Part shown: piece by piece, positions 1 through 12,580 of the stretch
How the letters are laid out: each line of letters opens with the position of its first letter
How positions within the stretch are numbered: position 1 is the stretch's first letter
Source: Opitutia bacterium
GTDB lineage: Bacteria > Verrucomicrobiota > Verrucomicrobiia > Opitutales > Opitutaceae
Assembly: GCA_016217545.1 (NCBI GenBank)
Contig: JACRHT010000017.1
Span: 496,001-560,000, forward strand
Length of the DNA: 64,000 nucleotides
Reading direction: 5' to 3'
Notes under the pieces: model-generated
The model's database searches: none
The model's input: only the letters and a program-made list of their open reading frames with translations
Told to the model about the DNA's origin: nothing
Translations under genes and position numbers: made by a program

Positions 1-94
1 ACAGCTTCGATTTGTTGCCGAAATAGCCCTTGGCGTATTTCAGCACTTTCTTGCGGCGCTTGCGCGACGCGGGGGAGTTGGTGACACGAGCCAT
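1..94 (-). CDS. rplT: 50S ribosomal protein L20, N-terminal part (cut by window edge)
   Basis: The first 31 codons read MARVTNSPASRKRRKKVLKY and continue with AKGYFGNKSKL, the typical basic N-terminus of ribosomal protein L20, a 23S rRNA-binding protein needed for assembly of the large subunit. The gene runs off the left edge, so only the N-terminal quarter is present. It lies 86 bases downstream of rpmI on the same strand, the usual rpmI-rplT order. In many bacteria L20 represses its own operon; no leader structure for this can be recognised here. Confidence 0.93.
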   Translation of the reverse strand, partial: MARVTNSPASRKRRKKVLKYAKGYFGNKSKL

Positions 95-180
95 GTTTAG
101 TTTTGGTTTTGGTCGCCGGCGGGTCGGTTCGTTAGACGTTCACCCGCCTGGCGAAGTTGTGGTTTTCGTTGCGGCTTAGT

Positions 181-375
181 TTAGAGGCCGAACGGGAGGC
201 AGCGCTTGAGCGGCTCCGCATGGCCGGCGGCCACAAGCTTGTCGCGGGAAGCACGGCGTTTGGACTTCGTGCTCTTCGCGGCCAGCAGGTGACGGAAGCC
301 GGGCGTGCGGCGGATCAGCTTGCCCTTGGCGGACAGCTTGAAGCGCTTGGCGACGGACTTTTTGGTCTTTTGCAT
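181..375 (-). CDS. rpmI: 50S ribosomal protein L35
   Basis: A 64-residue, strongly basic protein starting MQKTKKSVAKRFKLSAKGK, with the conserved H-L-L-x-x-K-S-x-K-x-K-R block of L35 in the middle. It is a structural protein of the large ribosomal subunit. It is followed by rplT on the same strand. The usual upstream partner infC is absent: upstream, the divergent nifJ gene begins about 240 bases away, so the rpmI-rplT promoter must lie in that gap. Confidence 0.95.
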   Translation of the reverse strand: MQKTKKSVAKRFKLSAKGKLIRRTPGFRHLLAAKSTKSKRRASRDKLVAAGHAEPLKRCLPFGL

Positions 376-617
376 GACGAGAGCGGACGAAAACAGAGAG
401 CCGCGCCCGCGTTGGCAAGGGGAAATTGGTCAAACAAGCGCCCGAACTTCCGGGCCAGCCCGGTTCGGCGGGTCCGCTGGCCGGCAGCGTTTTACGCAGC
501 GAAAATACGCTGCGCGCGCACCCGCGAAGACAGTGCGCACGAATGCGCAAGGGACGCGGAGAGAGCGCGCACCGGAGCGGATACAACTGAGGCGCGGCCG
601 AGCCGCAGCTTTCCACC

Positions 618-4217
<3,600 letters not shown>

Positions 4218-4237
4218 GCAACGCCGCCCCACCCCAA

Positions 4238-5230
4238 ATGAACCTCACGACCAAGTATCTCGGCCTCGAGCTCAAGAGCCCTCTGATGCCCGGCGCATCG
4301 CCCCTCGCGATGCGTCTGGACAACATCCGCAAGCTCGAGGATGCCGGCGCGTCCGCGATCGTGATGCACTCGCTGTTCGCCGAACAGATCGAGGGCAACG
4401 CCGTCGCCGTCTCGCGCCACATCGAGCGCTGGCAGGACAACTTCGCCGAAGCGACGTCGTTCTTCCCGCAAGGGCAGGACTACCTGCTCGGGCCGGACGA
4501 ATACCTCGACCGCCTCACCGCCATCAAGGCTGCCACCAACCTGCCCGTCATCGCGTCGCTCAACGGCACGCATCTCGGTTCCTGGACGGACTACGCGCGG
4601 CTGATGGAGAAGGCCGGTGCCGACGCGATCGAACTCAACACCTACTTCTTCGCCACTCGGCGCGACGAATCCTCCGCCGAAATCGAAGACCGGGTGCTCG
4701 AGATCGCCCGCACCGTTCGCGCCAACGTGCAGGTTCCGATCGCGATGAAGCTCTCGCCGTTCTTCACCTCGCCCGTCCACCTCGTGGCCGAGCTCGAGGC
4801 GGTCGGCGTGAACGGCGTCGTATTGTTCAACCGGATCTTCCAGCCCGAGATCGACATCGAGACCTTCGACGTCGTGCCGCGACTCGGCCTCTCCTCGCCC
4901 GAGGATCTGCGCCTGCGTCTCCGCGCGCTCGCGCTGCTCCGCGATCAGGTGAAGCTGAGCCTCGCGTGCTCCGGCGGCGTGCACAGCGCCGCCGAGGTCG
5001 TGAAGGCGCTCCTCGCGGGCGCTGATGCGGTCCAAGTCGTCGCCGCGCTCCTGCGCGACGGACCGGACACGCTCGGCAACATCCTCACGGAACTGAAGCT
5101 CTGGATGGACAAGTTCGAATACACCTCCGTCTCCGAAATGCGCGGCGCGCTCAGCCTGCGCAATTGCCCGGACCCCGAGGCCTACGAACGCGGCAACTAC
5201 CTTCGTTCGCTCCAGCTCTGGCGGGAGTGA
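4238..5230 (+). CDS. Dihydroorotate dehydrogenase-like FMN protein next to nifJ
   Basis: A 330-residue TIM-barrel flavoprotein of the dihydroorotate dehydrogenase superfamily. AMKLSP (residues 169-174), VLFNR (195-199) and the phosphate/FMN-binding C-S-G-G-V-H segment (244-249) followed by G-A-D-A-V-Q-V are visible. It starts 20 bases after nifJ and shares its terminator, so the two are probably one operon. This type of DHOD-like gene is often found beside PFOR and is usually annotated only as dihydroorotate dehydrogenase-like. Its true substrate is unknown; a role in pyrimidine synthesis is not assumed, although pyrE is present 14 kb away. Confidence 0.88.
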   Translation: MNLTTKYLGLELKSPLMPGASPLAMRLDNIRKLEDAGASAIVMHSLFAEQIEGNAVAVSRHIERWQDNFAEATSFFPQGQDYLLGPDEYLDRLTAIKAATNLPVIASLNGTHLGSWTDYARLMEKAGADAIELNTYFFATRRDESSAEIEDRVLEIARTVRANVQVPIAMKLSPFFTSPVHLVAELEAVGVNGVVLFNRIFQPEIDIETFDVVPRLGLSSPEDLRLRLRALALLRDQVKLSLACSGGVHSAAEVVKALLAGADAVQVVAALLRDGPDTLGNILTELKLWMDKFEYTSVSEMRGALSLRNCPDPEAYERGNYLRSLQLWRE

Positions 5231-5260
5231 ACCTGGGGCCATAGCCCAGACTGCAAACAC

Positions 5261-5294
5261 AACCCGCGCGGTGCAGCGCGGGTTGTTTCTTTTC
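5261..5294 (+). terminator. Intrinsic terminator of the nifJ operon
   Basis: AACCCGCGC pairs with GCGCGGGTT around a short loop, followed by GTTTCTTTT, 30 bases after the DHOD-like stop codon. Confidence 0.75.
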
Positions 5295-5322
5295 CGGCGC
5301 CGCGCCGGAAGGCGGCACGAAA

Positions 5323-5347
5323 AACCCGCGCCGTGCGGGCGCGGGTT
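5323..5347 (-). terminator. Intrinsic terminator of the M20 hydrolase gene
   Basis: A 10-bp GC-rich inverted repeat (AACCCGCGCC with GGCGCGGGTT). On the minus strand it is followed directly by TTTTTCG. It lies 35 bases beyond the stop codon of the hydrolase. Confidence 0.75.
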
Positions 5348-5381
5348 GCGAGGGGCGCGGCTGCGGAAACCGCGCCACGCG

Positions 5382-6821
5382 TCACTCGCGGTAGTTCAGC
5401 GGAGGCGCGCGGTCGCCGAGGAGCGGCGAATATTTGAAATCGGGCCCGCGGCGCTGCTGGAACTCCGCCTTGGCCTTCGCGATCAGCTCGGGCGTCGTGT
5501 AGAGATCGACGGCGGTGAGCGCGATGGTCTTGGCGGCGACCATCATGCCCTTGAGGCCGATCGTCATGCCGCCGGCGGCGACGGCCTGCCAGCTGTGCGC
5601 CGGCGTGCCGGGGACCCACGTGGCGGCGTTGAGGCCGACGGTGGGCGCGGCCCAGCTCACGTCGCCCACGTCGGTCGAGCCGCCGCCGGAGCTGGCGGAT
5701 TTCGGATCGAAGGGCAGCACCTGCGCGGCGGTTTCGACGGCGACCGGTTTGCCGTAGAGCGTGCGCGAGATCTTGGCGGCGAAATCCTTCTCGGCTTCGG
5801 TGTAGGCGACGCCGCCGACGGTGAGGAGATTGGCGTGCATGGCGCGGGCGAGCGCCTCGTTGGGGAGCAGCTCGTAAACGCCACCGATGACCTCCCAGTC
5901 GACCGTGGTGCCGGTGCCGAGCGCGGCGCCCTTGGCGGCGTTCTCGACGCGCGACCAGACGTCCTCGACGATTTCGCGGCTGGGACTGCGGACGTAGTAG
6001 TAGACCTCGGCGAACGCGGGCACTACGTTGGGCGCCTCGCCGCCGCGCGTGATCACGTAGTGGATGCGCGTGGAATCCGGCACGTGCTCGCGGAGCATGT
6101 TCACCATGTGGTCCATTGCCTCGACGCCATCGAGGGCCGAGCGGCCGCGCTCGGGCGCGGCGGCGGCGTGCGAGGCGACGCCGTGGAAACGAAACTTGCC
6201 GGACTTGTTGGCGAGCGAACTGGAGAGGCGCACGGCGTTGCGATCGCCGGCGTGCCAGTGGAGGACGATATCGACGTCCTTGAAGAGCCCGGCGCGGACG
6301 AAGTAGACCTTGCCCGAGCCGCCTTCCTCCGCCGGGGTGCCGTAGAAACGGACGGTGCCCGGGGTGCCAGTGGCCTTGAGCCAGTCCTTCACGGCGATGG
6401 CGGCGGCAACGGACGCGGTGCCGAAGAGATGGTGACCGCAGGCATGGCCGGCGCCGACGCCGGGACGCTCCTTGCGCTCGGGCACAGCGTCTTGGGAGAC
6501 ACCGGGCAACGCGTCGAACTCACCGAGGATGGCGACCACCGGGCCGCCGTTGCCGAAGCTGGCGGCGAACGCCGTGGGGATGCCGGCGACACCGGCCTCG
6601 ACGGCGAAGCCCTCTTTCTTCAACTGCTCCTGCAGGGCGGCGGAGCTCTTCACCTCCTGGTAGCCGACCTCGGCGAAGCTCCAGATCTTGAGCGCGAGTT
6701 CGTCGTAGGTGGCGTGGCGGGCGTCGATCGCGGCGGCAACCTCGGCCTTGGTGGTTTGGGCGGATAGGGGCAGCGCGAGCAGCGCAGCCGCGGCGAACGA
6801 AACAATGCGGGCGGATTTCAT
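5382..6821 (-). CDS. Secreted M20-family amidohydrolase (AbgB-like)
   Basis: 479 residues with an N-terminal signal peptide ending near A-Q-T (residues 20-23), so the product is exported. The zinc-peptidase motifs of the M20 family are present: GEFDALPG (100-107), HACGHH (126-131), PAEEGGSG (163-170) and the H-W-H of the dimerisation/metal region (188-190). The closest recognisable group is the aminobenzoyl-glutamate utilisation protein B type, which cleaves N-acyl amino acid or small amide bonds; the substrate cannot be read from sequence. It begins 72 bases downstream of the TonB-dependent receptor, suggesting coupled import and hydrolysis, but a terminator-like hairpin separates the two. 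Confidence 0.88.
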   Translation of the reverse strand: MKSARIVSFAAAALLALPLSAQTTKAEVAAAIDARHATYDELALKIWSFAEVGYQEVKSSAALQEQLKKEGFAVEAGVAGIPTAFAASFGNGGPVVAILGEFDALPGVSQDAVPERKERPGVGAGHACGHHLFGTASVAAAIAVKDWLKATGTPGTVRFYGTPAEEGGSGKVYFVRAGLFKDVDIVLHWHAGDRNAVRLSSSLANKSGKFRFHGVASHAAAAPERGRSALDGVEAMDHMVNMLREHVPDSTRIHYVITRGGEAPNVVPAFAEVYYYVRSPSREIVEDVWSRVENAAKGAALGTGTTVDWEVIGGVYELLPNEALARAMHANLLTVGGVAYTEAEKDFAAKISRTLYGKPVAVETAAQVLPFDPKSASSGGGSTDVGDVSWAAPTVGLNAATWVPGTPAHSWQAVAAGGMTIGLKGMMVAAKTIALTAVDLYTTPELIAKAKAEFQQRRGPDFKYSPLLGDRAPPLNYRE

Positions 6822-6849
6822 GGTGTGACCTTGGGGAACCGAAAGAAAC

Positions 6850-6878
6850 GCGCCCCACTCCGGGCGGGAGCGGGGCGC
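6850..6878 (-). terminator. Terminator-like hairpin between receptor and hydrolase genes
   Basis: GCGCCCC and GGGGCGC, with an inner CTCC/GGAG pairing, form a long stem 16 bases after the receptor stop. On the minus strand GTTTCTTTC follows. It may give partial termination before the hydrolase gene. Confidence 0.6.
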
Positions 6879-6893
6879 GAGGGAGAAGACGGC

Positions 6894-9800
6894 TTAGAAG
6901 CGCTTGGACACGTCGAAGGTCCAGGTGCGGCCGGGGAAGAGGTGGGCGTAGACCGACGACGAGAAGCCGAAGGCGCCCGAGGTCAGCGGCGGCTTCACGT
7001 CCGTGAAGTTGACGACGCCGAGACGGAGGCCGACATCGGACAGCCATTTCCGATTCGTCTTCGGGATGCGGTAGCTGACGAAGGTATTGAAGGAAGTGGA
7101 ATCCTCCACGACGTAGCGGTAGAGGTAGGAACCGCTGTCGAATTGCTTCGAGAGGTAGCCCGGCGCGCCGAGGTTGGTGTAGTTGGTCGCCGTGGTGGTC
7201 GCGCCGCTGTCGGCGTATTTGCCGATGTAGTAGCCGCTGACGCCCGCGCGCCACTGGCCGCGAGACCACGTGAGGTTGGCATTCCCGCGAAGGCGGGTGG
7301 TGCCGTCGACGTTGAGGCGTTCGATGTAGAGCGGAGCGGCGTTGGCGCCGACGTTGCGCTGCTGGTAACTCTCGATCAGATAGGTCCACTCGCTGGAGAG
7401 CGCGAAGCGCCCGTAGTCCGTCCACGGAATCTGGTAGGTGAAACCGAAGTCGACGCCCGAGGCGGTGCCCTTGGCGAGATTCTGGTAGGCGGCGGTGCGC
7501 GAGAGAATCTTGCCGACGACGGCGCGCTGCTGGGCGGCGGGCTTGCCGGCGTTAAAGGCGGCAAACGCGGCGATATCGGTCGCGGTGACGGCGAAGCGTG
7601 CGATGCCGGGGTCGCCCTTGTAGTTGGCCGTGCCCGAGCCGAGGTCGATCTGGTCGATCGTCTTGCCGGCGGCGAGCTGGGACTGGACGTAGGCGTTGAG
7701 CAGGGCGTCGTCGCTGTTGAGGATCTGCGACGCGGAGAACGAGCCGATGACGTTCGCCTGGTCGATCTTCCAGTAGTCGACGGTAAAGGACAGGCCCTTC
7801 ACGTAGGGCGCTTCGAAGACGAGACCGACACTCTTGCCCTTCGAGGTCACGGGCAGGAGGTTCGGGTTGCCGGTGGAGTAGTTGCGCTGGACGTAGCTGC
7901 CCTCGGCGGTGACCGGGTTGCGGTAGGGGTCAGGCTGTCCCGGCGGACTGTCGACGGTGAACTGATTCGGCGCGTAGAGCGTGGGGAGGTTCGGCGCAGT
8001 GAAGCCCTCGTTGTAGGAGGCGCGGACCATGACGGTGCGAAACGGTTTCCAGTTCAGGCCGAACTTGGGCTTAGTGGTGTTGCCGAAGTCCGAGTAGTGC
8101 TCGAAGCGCGCTGAGCTCGTCAGCTCGAGCGAGTAGAGCAGCGGGAGTTTCTTCTTGGGTGAGACGACCGGCAGCACGACCTCGGCGTAGGCGCTGGAGA
8201 CGGTGCGGTCGCCGCCTGAGTCGGGCTTGGGTGAGGCCTGGACGAAGTCGTTGTCGTTGACGTCGAGGCCGGAGTCGGCGGGGTTCACGCCGGCGTAGGG
8301 CGGACGATGGTCCTTGAACTCCTCCTTGCGGAATTCACCGCCGACGGCGAGCGAGGCGGTGTTGTCCCAATACGAGAACATCGGACCGGCCGCGCGAAAA
8401 TCTCCGCTGGCAATCGACGAGAAGCCATTGCGCCACCACTTGCGGATGAAGGTGTCCATGACGGACTGCGGGTTGGTGTAGGCTTTGTCGGCGACGACGG
8501 CTCCGCCCTCGACCTTGAAGGTGTAGCCGAAGGGATTGTAGGCCGTGGCGTCGGTGCGACCGAGCGCGGCGCGGAAAAGCGATTCGCGCACGGCGTTGTT
8601 GGAGAGGTCGGTGACGTAGGCGCGCGTGTAGAGGCCGGCGGTCTCCCAGTTCCAGTCGGTGAACATCTGGCCGCGCAGGCCGGCGACGATGCGGTAGAGC
8701 CCGGACGATACGTCGATCCGCTCGGGGCCGGCGTCTTGGATCGTGTGCGTGAGCAGAGTGATCGCAGTCGGCGTGCCGACGATGCGCGCGGTGCCGTCGG
8801 CGTTGGGCGCGCCGGTCGGGCTGCGGAAGCGCGAGCCGAACGGGTTGTAGGGATTGTCGGCGCTCATCGTCGCGATCTGGTCGGCGCTCGGAGCGTTGAA
8901 CGGCAACGGCTGGCGGAAGAGGCGCGTGTCGGCGTGGTAGAACGAGATGTCGGCGAAGGCGACAAGGCGGTCGGAGAGGTCGTATTCGAACGAGTTGAAC
9001 CAATTCACGCGCTCGCTCCAGGTCTGGCCGAGGTTCTGATACGTGTTCACGTTCAGGTAGTATTCCGGCGCCGTGGTGCGCGTGGGGGCGACGGTCGTGA
9101 GCGTCGGCGTGCCGTTGACCGGGCGGAAGTAGTTCGTCGTGCCGGAGGAGGCCGCCGCGCCGAGGCGGAAGCTCGGCCAGATGCTGGTCGTCGAGCGACC
9201 GTCGAACGCGGAGCCCGCGATGTTGAATGGCGCGGGGGCGTCGAGGTAGTGGTCGGCGCGCGCCGAGTAATCGCGTTCGCTCATAAAGAGCGACTCGCGC
9301 CAGAGGTAGTCGAAGGTGCTGACGAAACGCCCCTTGCCGCCTGCGAAATCGCCGCCGTGCGAGACGGAGAGCGAGTAGGTCTGGCCGCCCCCCTCCTCCG
9401 GCACGGTGGCGCGGAAGCGCGCCTCGGTGCCGTCGAACTGCTGACGCATGACGTAGTTGATGACGCCAGCCACGGCATCGGAGCCGTAGATGGAGGAGGC
9501 GCCGTCGCGGAGAACATCGATGCGATCGACGCCCTGCGTCGGCAGCTGGTTGACGTTGACCGAGAATGAAAGCGCGCCGGCATCCGGCGAAGTCGCGGGG
9601 TGCGGCGCGACGCGGCGGCCGTTAATGAGCACGAGGGTGTTGCCCGAGCCGATGCCGCGCAGGTTGACGTTCGCGTTGTCGCCGCGGGTGTTGGCGCCGC
9701 CCGAGGTGGACTCGTTCAGCGGAACGTTGGTGATCTGCGGCAGCGCGGTGAGGAGCTGCACGGGCGTGGTGGCATCGCGCGCTTCCATCGCCGCCTTGTC

Positions 9801-9998
9801 GATGACGGTGACCGGGAGAACGGCCTCCTGATCGACGCGTTTGATGTTGGAGCCCGTCACCGTGAAGGTGTCGAGTTTGACGGTATCGTGGCTGGGAGCC
9901 GCCGGGACGGCTTGAGCCCAGACGGCGGGGGTGCCGAGGGCGAACAACGCGGACAAAGCTCCGCGGCGTATGCTGTGACGCATCGTTTCGGTGTTCAT
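6894..9998 (-). CDS. Large TonB-dependent outer-membrane receptor
   Basis: 1034 residues from the chosen ATG (MNTETMRHS). The start is set by a signal peptide that follows at once (ending near AVWAQA) and a GGAGGT about 14 bases upstream. The open frame continues further upstream only because it reads a degenerate receptor fragment in a shifted frame. A plug domain spans roughly residues 45-165 (DTFTVTGSNIKR, then LRGIGSGNTLVLINGRRV and RIDVLRDGASSIYGSDAVAG). The rest is a long beta-barrel ending in FDVSKRF with the terminal aromatic residue expected for BAM recognition. The ligand is unknown; peptides or N-acyl amino acids are suggested by the neighbouring M20 hydrolase. Energy would come from the Ton operon at 11.4-16.2 kb. 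Confidence 0.93.
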   Translation of the reverse strand: MNTETMRHSIRRGALSALFALGTPAVWAQAVPAAPSHDTVKLDTFTVTGSNIKRVDQEAVLPVTVIDKAAMEARDATTPVQLLTALPQITNVPLNESTSGGANTRGDNANVNLRGIGSGNTLVLINGRRVAPHPATSPDAGALSFSVNVNQLPTQGVDRIDVLRDGASSIYGSDAVAGVINYVMRQQFDGTEARFRATVPEEGGGQTYSLSVSHGGDFAGGKGRFVSTFDYLWRESLFMSERDYSARADHYLDAPAPFNIAGSAFDGRSTTSIWPSFRLGAAASSGTTNYFRPVNGTPTLTTVAPTRTTAPEYYLNVNTYQNLGQTWSERVNWFNSFEYDLSDRLVAFADISFYHADTRLFRQPLPFNAPSADQIATMSADNPYNPFGSRFRSPTGAPNADGTARIVGTPTAITLLTHTIQDAGPERIDVSSGLYRIVAGLRGQMFTDWNWETAGLYTRAYVTDLSNNAVRESLFRAALGRTDATAYNPFGYTFKVEGGAVVADKAYTNPQSVMDTFIRKWWRNGFSSIASGDFRAAGPMFSYWDNTASLAVGGEFRKEEFKDHRPPYAGVNPADSGLDVNDNDFVQASPKPDSGGDRTVSSAYAEVVLPVVSPKKKLPLLYSLELTSSARFEHYSDFGNTTKPKFGLNWKPFRTVMVRASYNEGFTAPNLPTLYAPNQFTVDSPPGQPDPYRNPVTAEGSYVQRNYSTGNPNLLPVTSKGKSVGLVFEAPYVKGLSFTVDYWKIDQANVIGSFSASQILNSDDALLNAYVQSQLAAGKTIDQIDLGSGTANYKGDPGIARFAVTATDIAAFAAFNAGKPAAQQRAVVGKILSRTAAYQNLAKGTASGVDFGFTYQIPWTDYGRFALSSEWTYLIESYQQRNVGANAAPLYIERLNVDGTTRLRGNANLTWSRGQWRAGVSGYYIGKYADSGATTTATNYTNLGAPGYLSKQFDSGSYLYRYVVEDSTSFNTFVSYRIPKTNRKWLSDVGLRLGVVNFTDVKPPLTSGAFGFSSSVYAHLFPGRTWTFDVSKRF

Positions 9999-10009
9999 AG
10001 GTTGGCTAG

Positions 10010-10852
10010 TTACCTCCGGGCGAATTGCGCAGGGGAACGCAAAGGGGTTTCGCCCGTCGGCGTGGAAAGGCTTTGGTGCGCTTCGGCCCAATTCAAAGAA
10101 AATGAAGCAGGACGAATGCAAGGAACGTGCCACGGCGCCACCGCGTAGTCGCGAAACGACGTCCTGTCCTCGCAGCTGGCGGGGATGCGATAGAGCCACT
10201 GGCCGGCCCGGTCGATCGGGCCGGTGGAGCCGAAGGAAGTGGTAAGACTGTTGGCGTCGCCGACGCTGCTGGTATGGCCGGAGTAGGTGCTGGCGAAAAC
10301 CGAGAGCGTGGTCTGCGCGTGAGCGAGCGGGCTTTTCCAGACGGTGTTGAGCAAGCCGCCGGGATTTGGCTGACCGCATGGGATGGAGGTCGAGCCCTCG
10401 ATCACTTCGAGACGCTCGACGTTGACGGTCGGCGGTGAGGCAAAGCGCGACTGCGAGCCGGCGAGGCCGTCGACCTTGGTGCTCCGCAGACGGGAGCTTG
10501 CGGCGGAAAAGCCGCGCAGCGTGATGGCGTTGGTGTTCATGCCCTGCTCGTTCAAGCCGACGACGTAGCGGAAGGCATCCGCGAGGGGCGAGGAGCGCAT
10601 ATCGTCGGGGAAGGCACGGCTCCGCACCCGCACGCTGAACGGCAGGTCGACCTGCGCGACCGGCGTGGCGTCGTCGGTGTAGCGGCCGATCGTCGTGGTG
10701 ACCTTGTGGGCCTCGAAATGGACGATGTTTTCAGAATCACCGCCGGTTGCCGAGAAATGCCCCGCCGTCTGCGCGAGTAGGAGCGGCGGGCAAAGGTGAA
10801 GACCGGCAACGAGCGAGGCACGGCGCGTGGGGTGAGCGGCCGAAAAGTTCAA
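10010..10852 (-). pseudogene. Truncated siderophore-type TonB-dependent receptor (plug part only)
   Basis: A 280-codon frame that begins like a receptor and then stops. A signal-like N-terminus is followed by plug-domain signatures: ITLRGFSAASSRL, VDGLAGS, VERLEVIEGSTSIPCGQPNPGGLLNTV, then the first barrel strands (GQWLYRIPASCEDRTSFRDY). After that the similarity decays, and the frame ends 12 bases before the start of the intact receptor. A functional receptor needs about 400 more barrel residues, which are absent. The retained motifs are those of OMR/siderophore-type receptors, unlike the intact neighbour. It is called a pseudogene because of the missing barrel and the abrupt end. Confidence 0.75.
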
Positions 10853-10947
10853 GCGGGCTTGCGGTGATCGGGCGGAAAGGCCCGAAAGTGCGCCGCGAAG
10901 GTAGTCGCCGATTTTTAAGGGAAGCTGAAGCCCGTCTGAAAATAATT

Positions 10948-11217
10948 TCAGGTAAGGCCCGCGCGCAGGGAGTGAGCGTCACTCGAAACCGGAAGTTGCT
11001 CGCTCGAATCGACGCGGAACTCACCTTGTGAGTGCGCCACGCAACCGGGCCTATAGATGACTTTGATCGGCGGGAGCAGCGCAACGTTCAGGAGCGGGAT
11101 CGCGAAACCGTCGTCCGCGGGACGGTCCTCGCGGACGTATTCGATCCTTAAGACGGCGAACGTATCCTTGCTCCAACGGCAGGTGAGCGAGGAATAGAGG
11201 TATTTGTTGCGCTCCAA
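10948..11217 (-). pseudogene. Probable barrel fragment of a TonB-dependent receptor
   Basis: An 89-codon frame with no signal peptide. Its first half (KYLYSSLTCRWSKDTF, then RIEYVREDRPADDG) resembles the stretch that normally follows the 'SFRDY' region of siderophore-type receptors, that is, barrel strands just after the plug. The plug fragment that should precede it lies downstream (10010-10852), so the order is scrambled. The assignment rests on motif resemblance only; a meaningless ORF is possible. Confidence 0.4.
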
Positions 11218-11219
11218 CG

Positions 11220-11254
11220 AAAAAGCCGCCTCTCGGAGGAGAAAGCGGCTTTTT
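11220..11254 (-). terminator. Intrinsic terminator of tRNA-Pro
   Basis: AAAAAGCCGC and GCGGCTTTTT arms just downstream of tRNA-Pro. T-runs on both strands make it potentially bidirectional. Confidence 0.75.
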
Positions 11255-11260
11255 TCAGAA

Positions 11261-11337
<77 letters not shown>

Positions 11338-11429
11338 ACAGCGGAAGAGAGCGGTTAATCAGTCGCCTGCGTGAAGGCGAAGCAAGCAGAATCTTGTCGC
11401 GACACACGTCGTGCGCAGGAAAAGAAAAA

Positions 11430-11451
11430 AGCCGCGTCTCACGACGCGGCT
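11430..11451 (-). terminator. Intrinsic terminator of the Ton operon
   Basis: AGCCGCGTC and GACGCGGCT with a TCAC loop. On the minus strand TTTTTTCTTT follows, 24 bases after the last gene of the operon. Confidence 0.85.
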
Positions 11452-11474
11452 GAAAGGGATTCTCTCGAGGGAGA

Positions 11475-12008
11475 TCAGTTCTTCGGCGGAGCCGGCGGAG
11501 GCGGCATCGCCGCGAACGAGCTGGCACCGATCTTGGTCGCGACCATGTCGACCATGCGCTGGATTTCGAGCTCCGCGTTGCGGCGCGCGATCTTGGCGAG
11601 TTCGACCTGCTTCGCGAGTTCGAAGGCTTCGCGATTGGTCTTCTCTTTGAGAGAGCGAAGGTCGTTGAGCTGAAGCTCGAGGGCGTTGGCGTCCTTCTGG
11701 TTCTTGTCGGCTTCGGCGAGATACTTGTCGGCCTCGTCCTTCAGCTGACGCATCGCGTCCTCGTATTCCTTGATCTTCTTCTGCTCCTTCGCGCGATCCT
11801 CGGCGTCACGCTCGTCCTGACGCTTCTTGGCGTCAGCGGCGGCCTTCTTTTCGATATCGGCGCGGCGCGCGTCGTCGGCGGCCTTCACCTTGGCGATCTC
11901 TTCTTTTTTGACGGCTTCCTTCGCGTCCATTTCTTTCAGCGCCCCGTTATAGAAAAACAGGAACACGCCGAGCAGCACGACGGGAACGATGATGTAAAAC
12001 TTGTTCAT
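11475..12008 (-). CDS. Membrane-anchored coiled-coil protein, last gene of Ton operon
   Basis: 177 residues. An N-terminal hydrophobic segment (about residues 4-21, FYIIVPVVLLGVFLFFY) is followed by a long charged Lys/Glu/Ala/Arg coiled coil to about residue 155 and a short Pro-rich end (MPPPPAPPKN). No enzymatic motif is seen and no family is recognised. It has exactly the same length and architecture as the preceding gene, and both start MNK(F/I)YI(I/L)VP, so they are probably paralogues. The N-in topology with a periplasmic coiled coil is inferred. Its place after exbB-exbD-exbD-tonB-TPR suggests a structural or spacing role in the Ton complex. Confidence 0.8.
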   Translation of the reverse strand: MNKFYIIVPVVLLGVFLFFYNGALKEMDAKEAVKKEEIAKVKAADDARRADIEKKAAADAKKRQDERDAEDRAKEQKKIKEYEDAMRQLKDEADKYLAEADKNQKDANALELQLNDLRSLKEKTNREAFELAKQVELAKIARRNAELEIQRMVDMVATKIGASSFAAMPPPPAPPKN

Positions 12009-12031
12009 GGTGGGTGTGCGAACGAAGTGGG

Positions 12032-12565
12032 TTAGCTCTTCTGGGCTTTCGCGGCGGCTTCGGCGGCGGCCTTGGCGGCCTCGGCAGCGGCGAGTTTGTC
12101 GAGGAGGTCGTAGTAATACTTCACGTTGGCTTCGGCTTGCTTCACGTAGGTGCGAAGGAAGGCCTGCTCATCGGAGTTCTTCTTTTTCTCTTCCTCGAGT
12201 TTGGCGACCTCGGCCTTGACGCCTTCGACGTCCTTCTTGAGGCGCTCGAGTTGGTCGCGGGTGCGCTTACGGTCGTCGAACGCGCGCTGGCGGCGGTCTT
12301 CGGCCTCGAGACGGGCTTTCTTCTTGGCCTCGTCGACGCGCTCCTTCTCCTCGCGCTCCTTTTTGCGCTTCTCGGTCGCCTCGATGGCGGTCTTGATCGC
12401 GGCTTCGCGCGCGAGGATGTCCTTCTTGGCCTTTTCCTTTCGGTCCGCCTCGATCTTCTGCCTAACGGCGACCTGCTTCGCCTCGTATTCCTTGGTGAAG
12501 TTCCAGTAGATGCCGCCGAAGGCGAGCAATCCAAGCAGGGGGACCAGGATGTAGATCTTGTTCAT
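12032..12565 (-). CDS. Membrane-anchored coiled-coil protein, paralogue in Ton operon
   Basis: 177 residues, starting MNKIYILVPLLGLLAFGGIYW (a transmembrane anchor), then almost uninterrupted heptad-like Lys/Glu/Arg-rich coiled coil to about residue 155, ending in an Ala-rich helix. The function is not recognised. It starts 15 bases after the TPR gene, and the sister gene follows after 23 bases. The shared N-terminal motif with the sister protein supports duplication within the operon. The charge pattern recalls the helical domain of TolA, which spans the periplasm, but no TolA C-terminal domain is present. Confidence 0.8.
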   Translation of the reverse strand: MNKIYILVPLLGLLAFGGIYWNFTKEYEAKQVAVRQKIEADRKEKAKKDILAREAAIKTAIEATEKRKKEREEKERVDEAKKKARLEAEDRRQRAFDDRKRTRDQLERLKKDVEGVKAEVAKLEEEKKKNSDEQAFLRTYVKQAEANVKYYYDLLDKLAAAEAAKAAAEAAAKAQKS

Positions 12566-12580
12566 GTTTCGATTAAGGGG

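Noticed and set aside
9999-10379. N-terminal extension of the large receptor frame to 10379
   Set aside because: The extra 127 residues are an out-of-frame reading of the degenerate plug fragment. A signal peptide begins at 9998, so the start is there.
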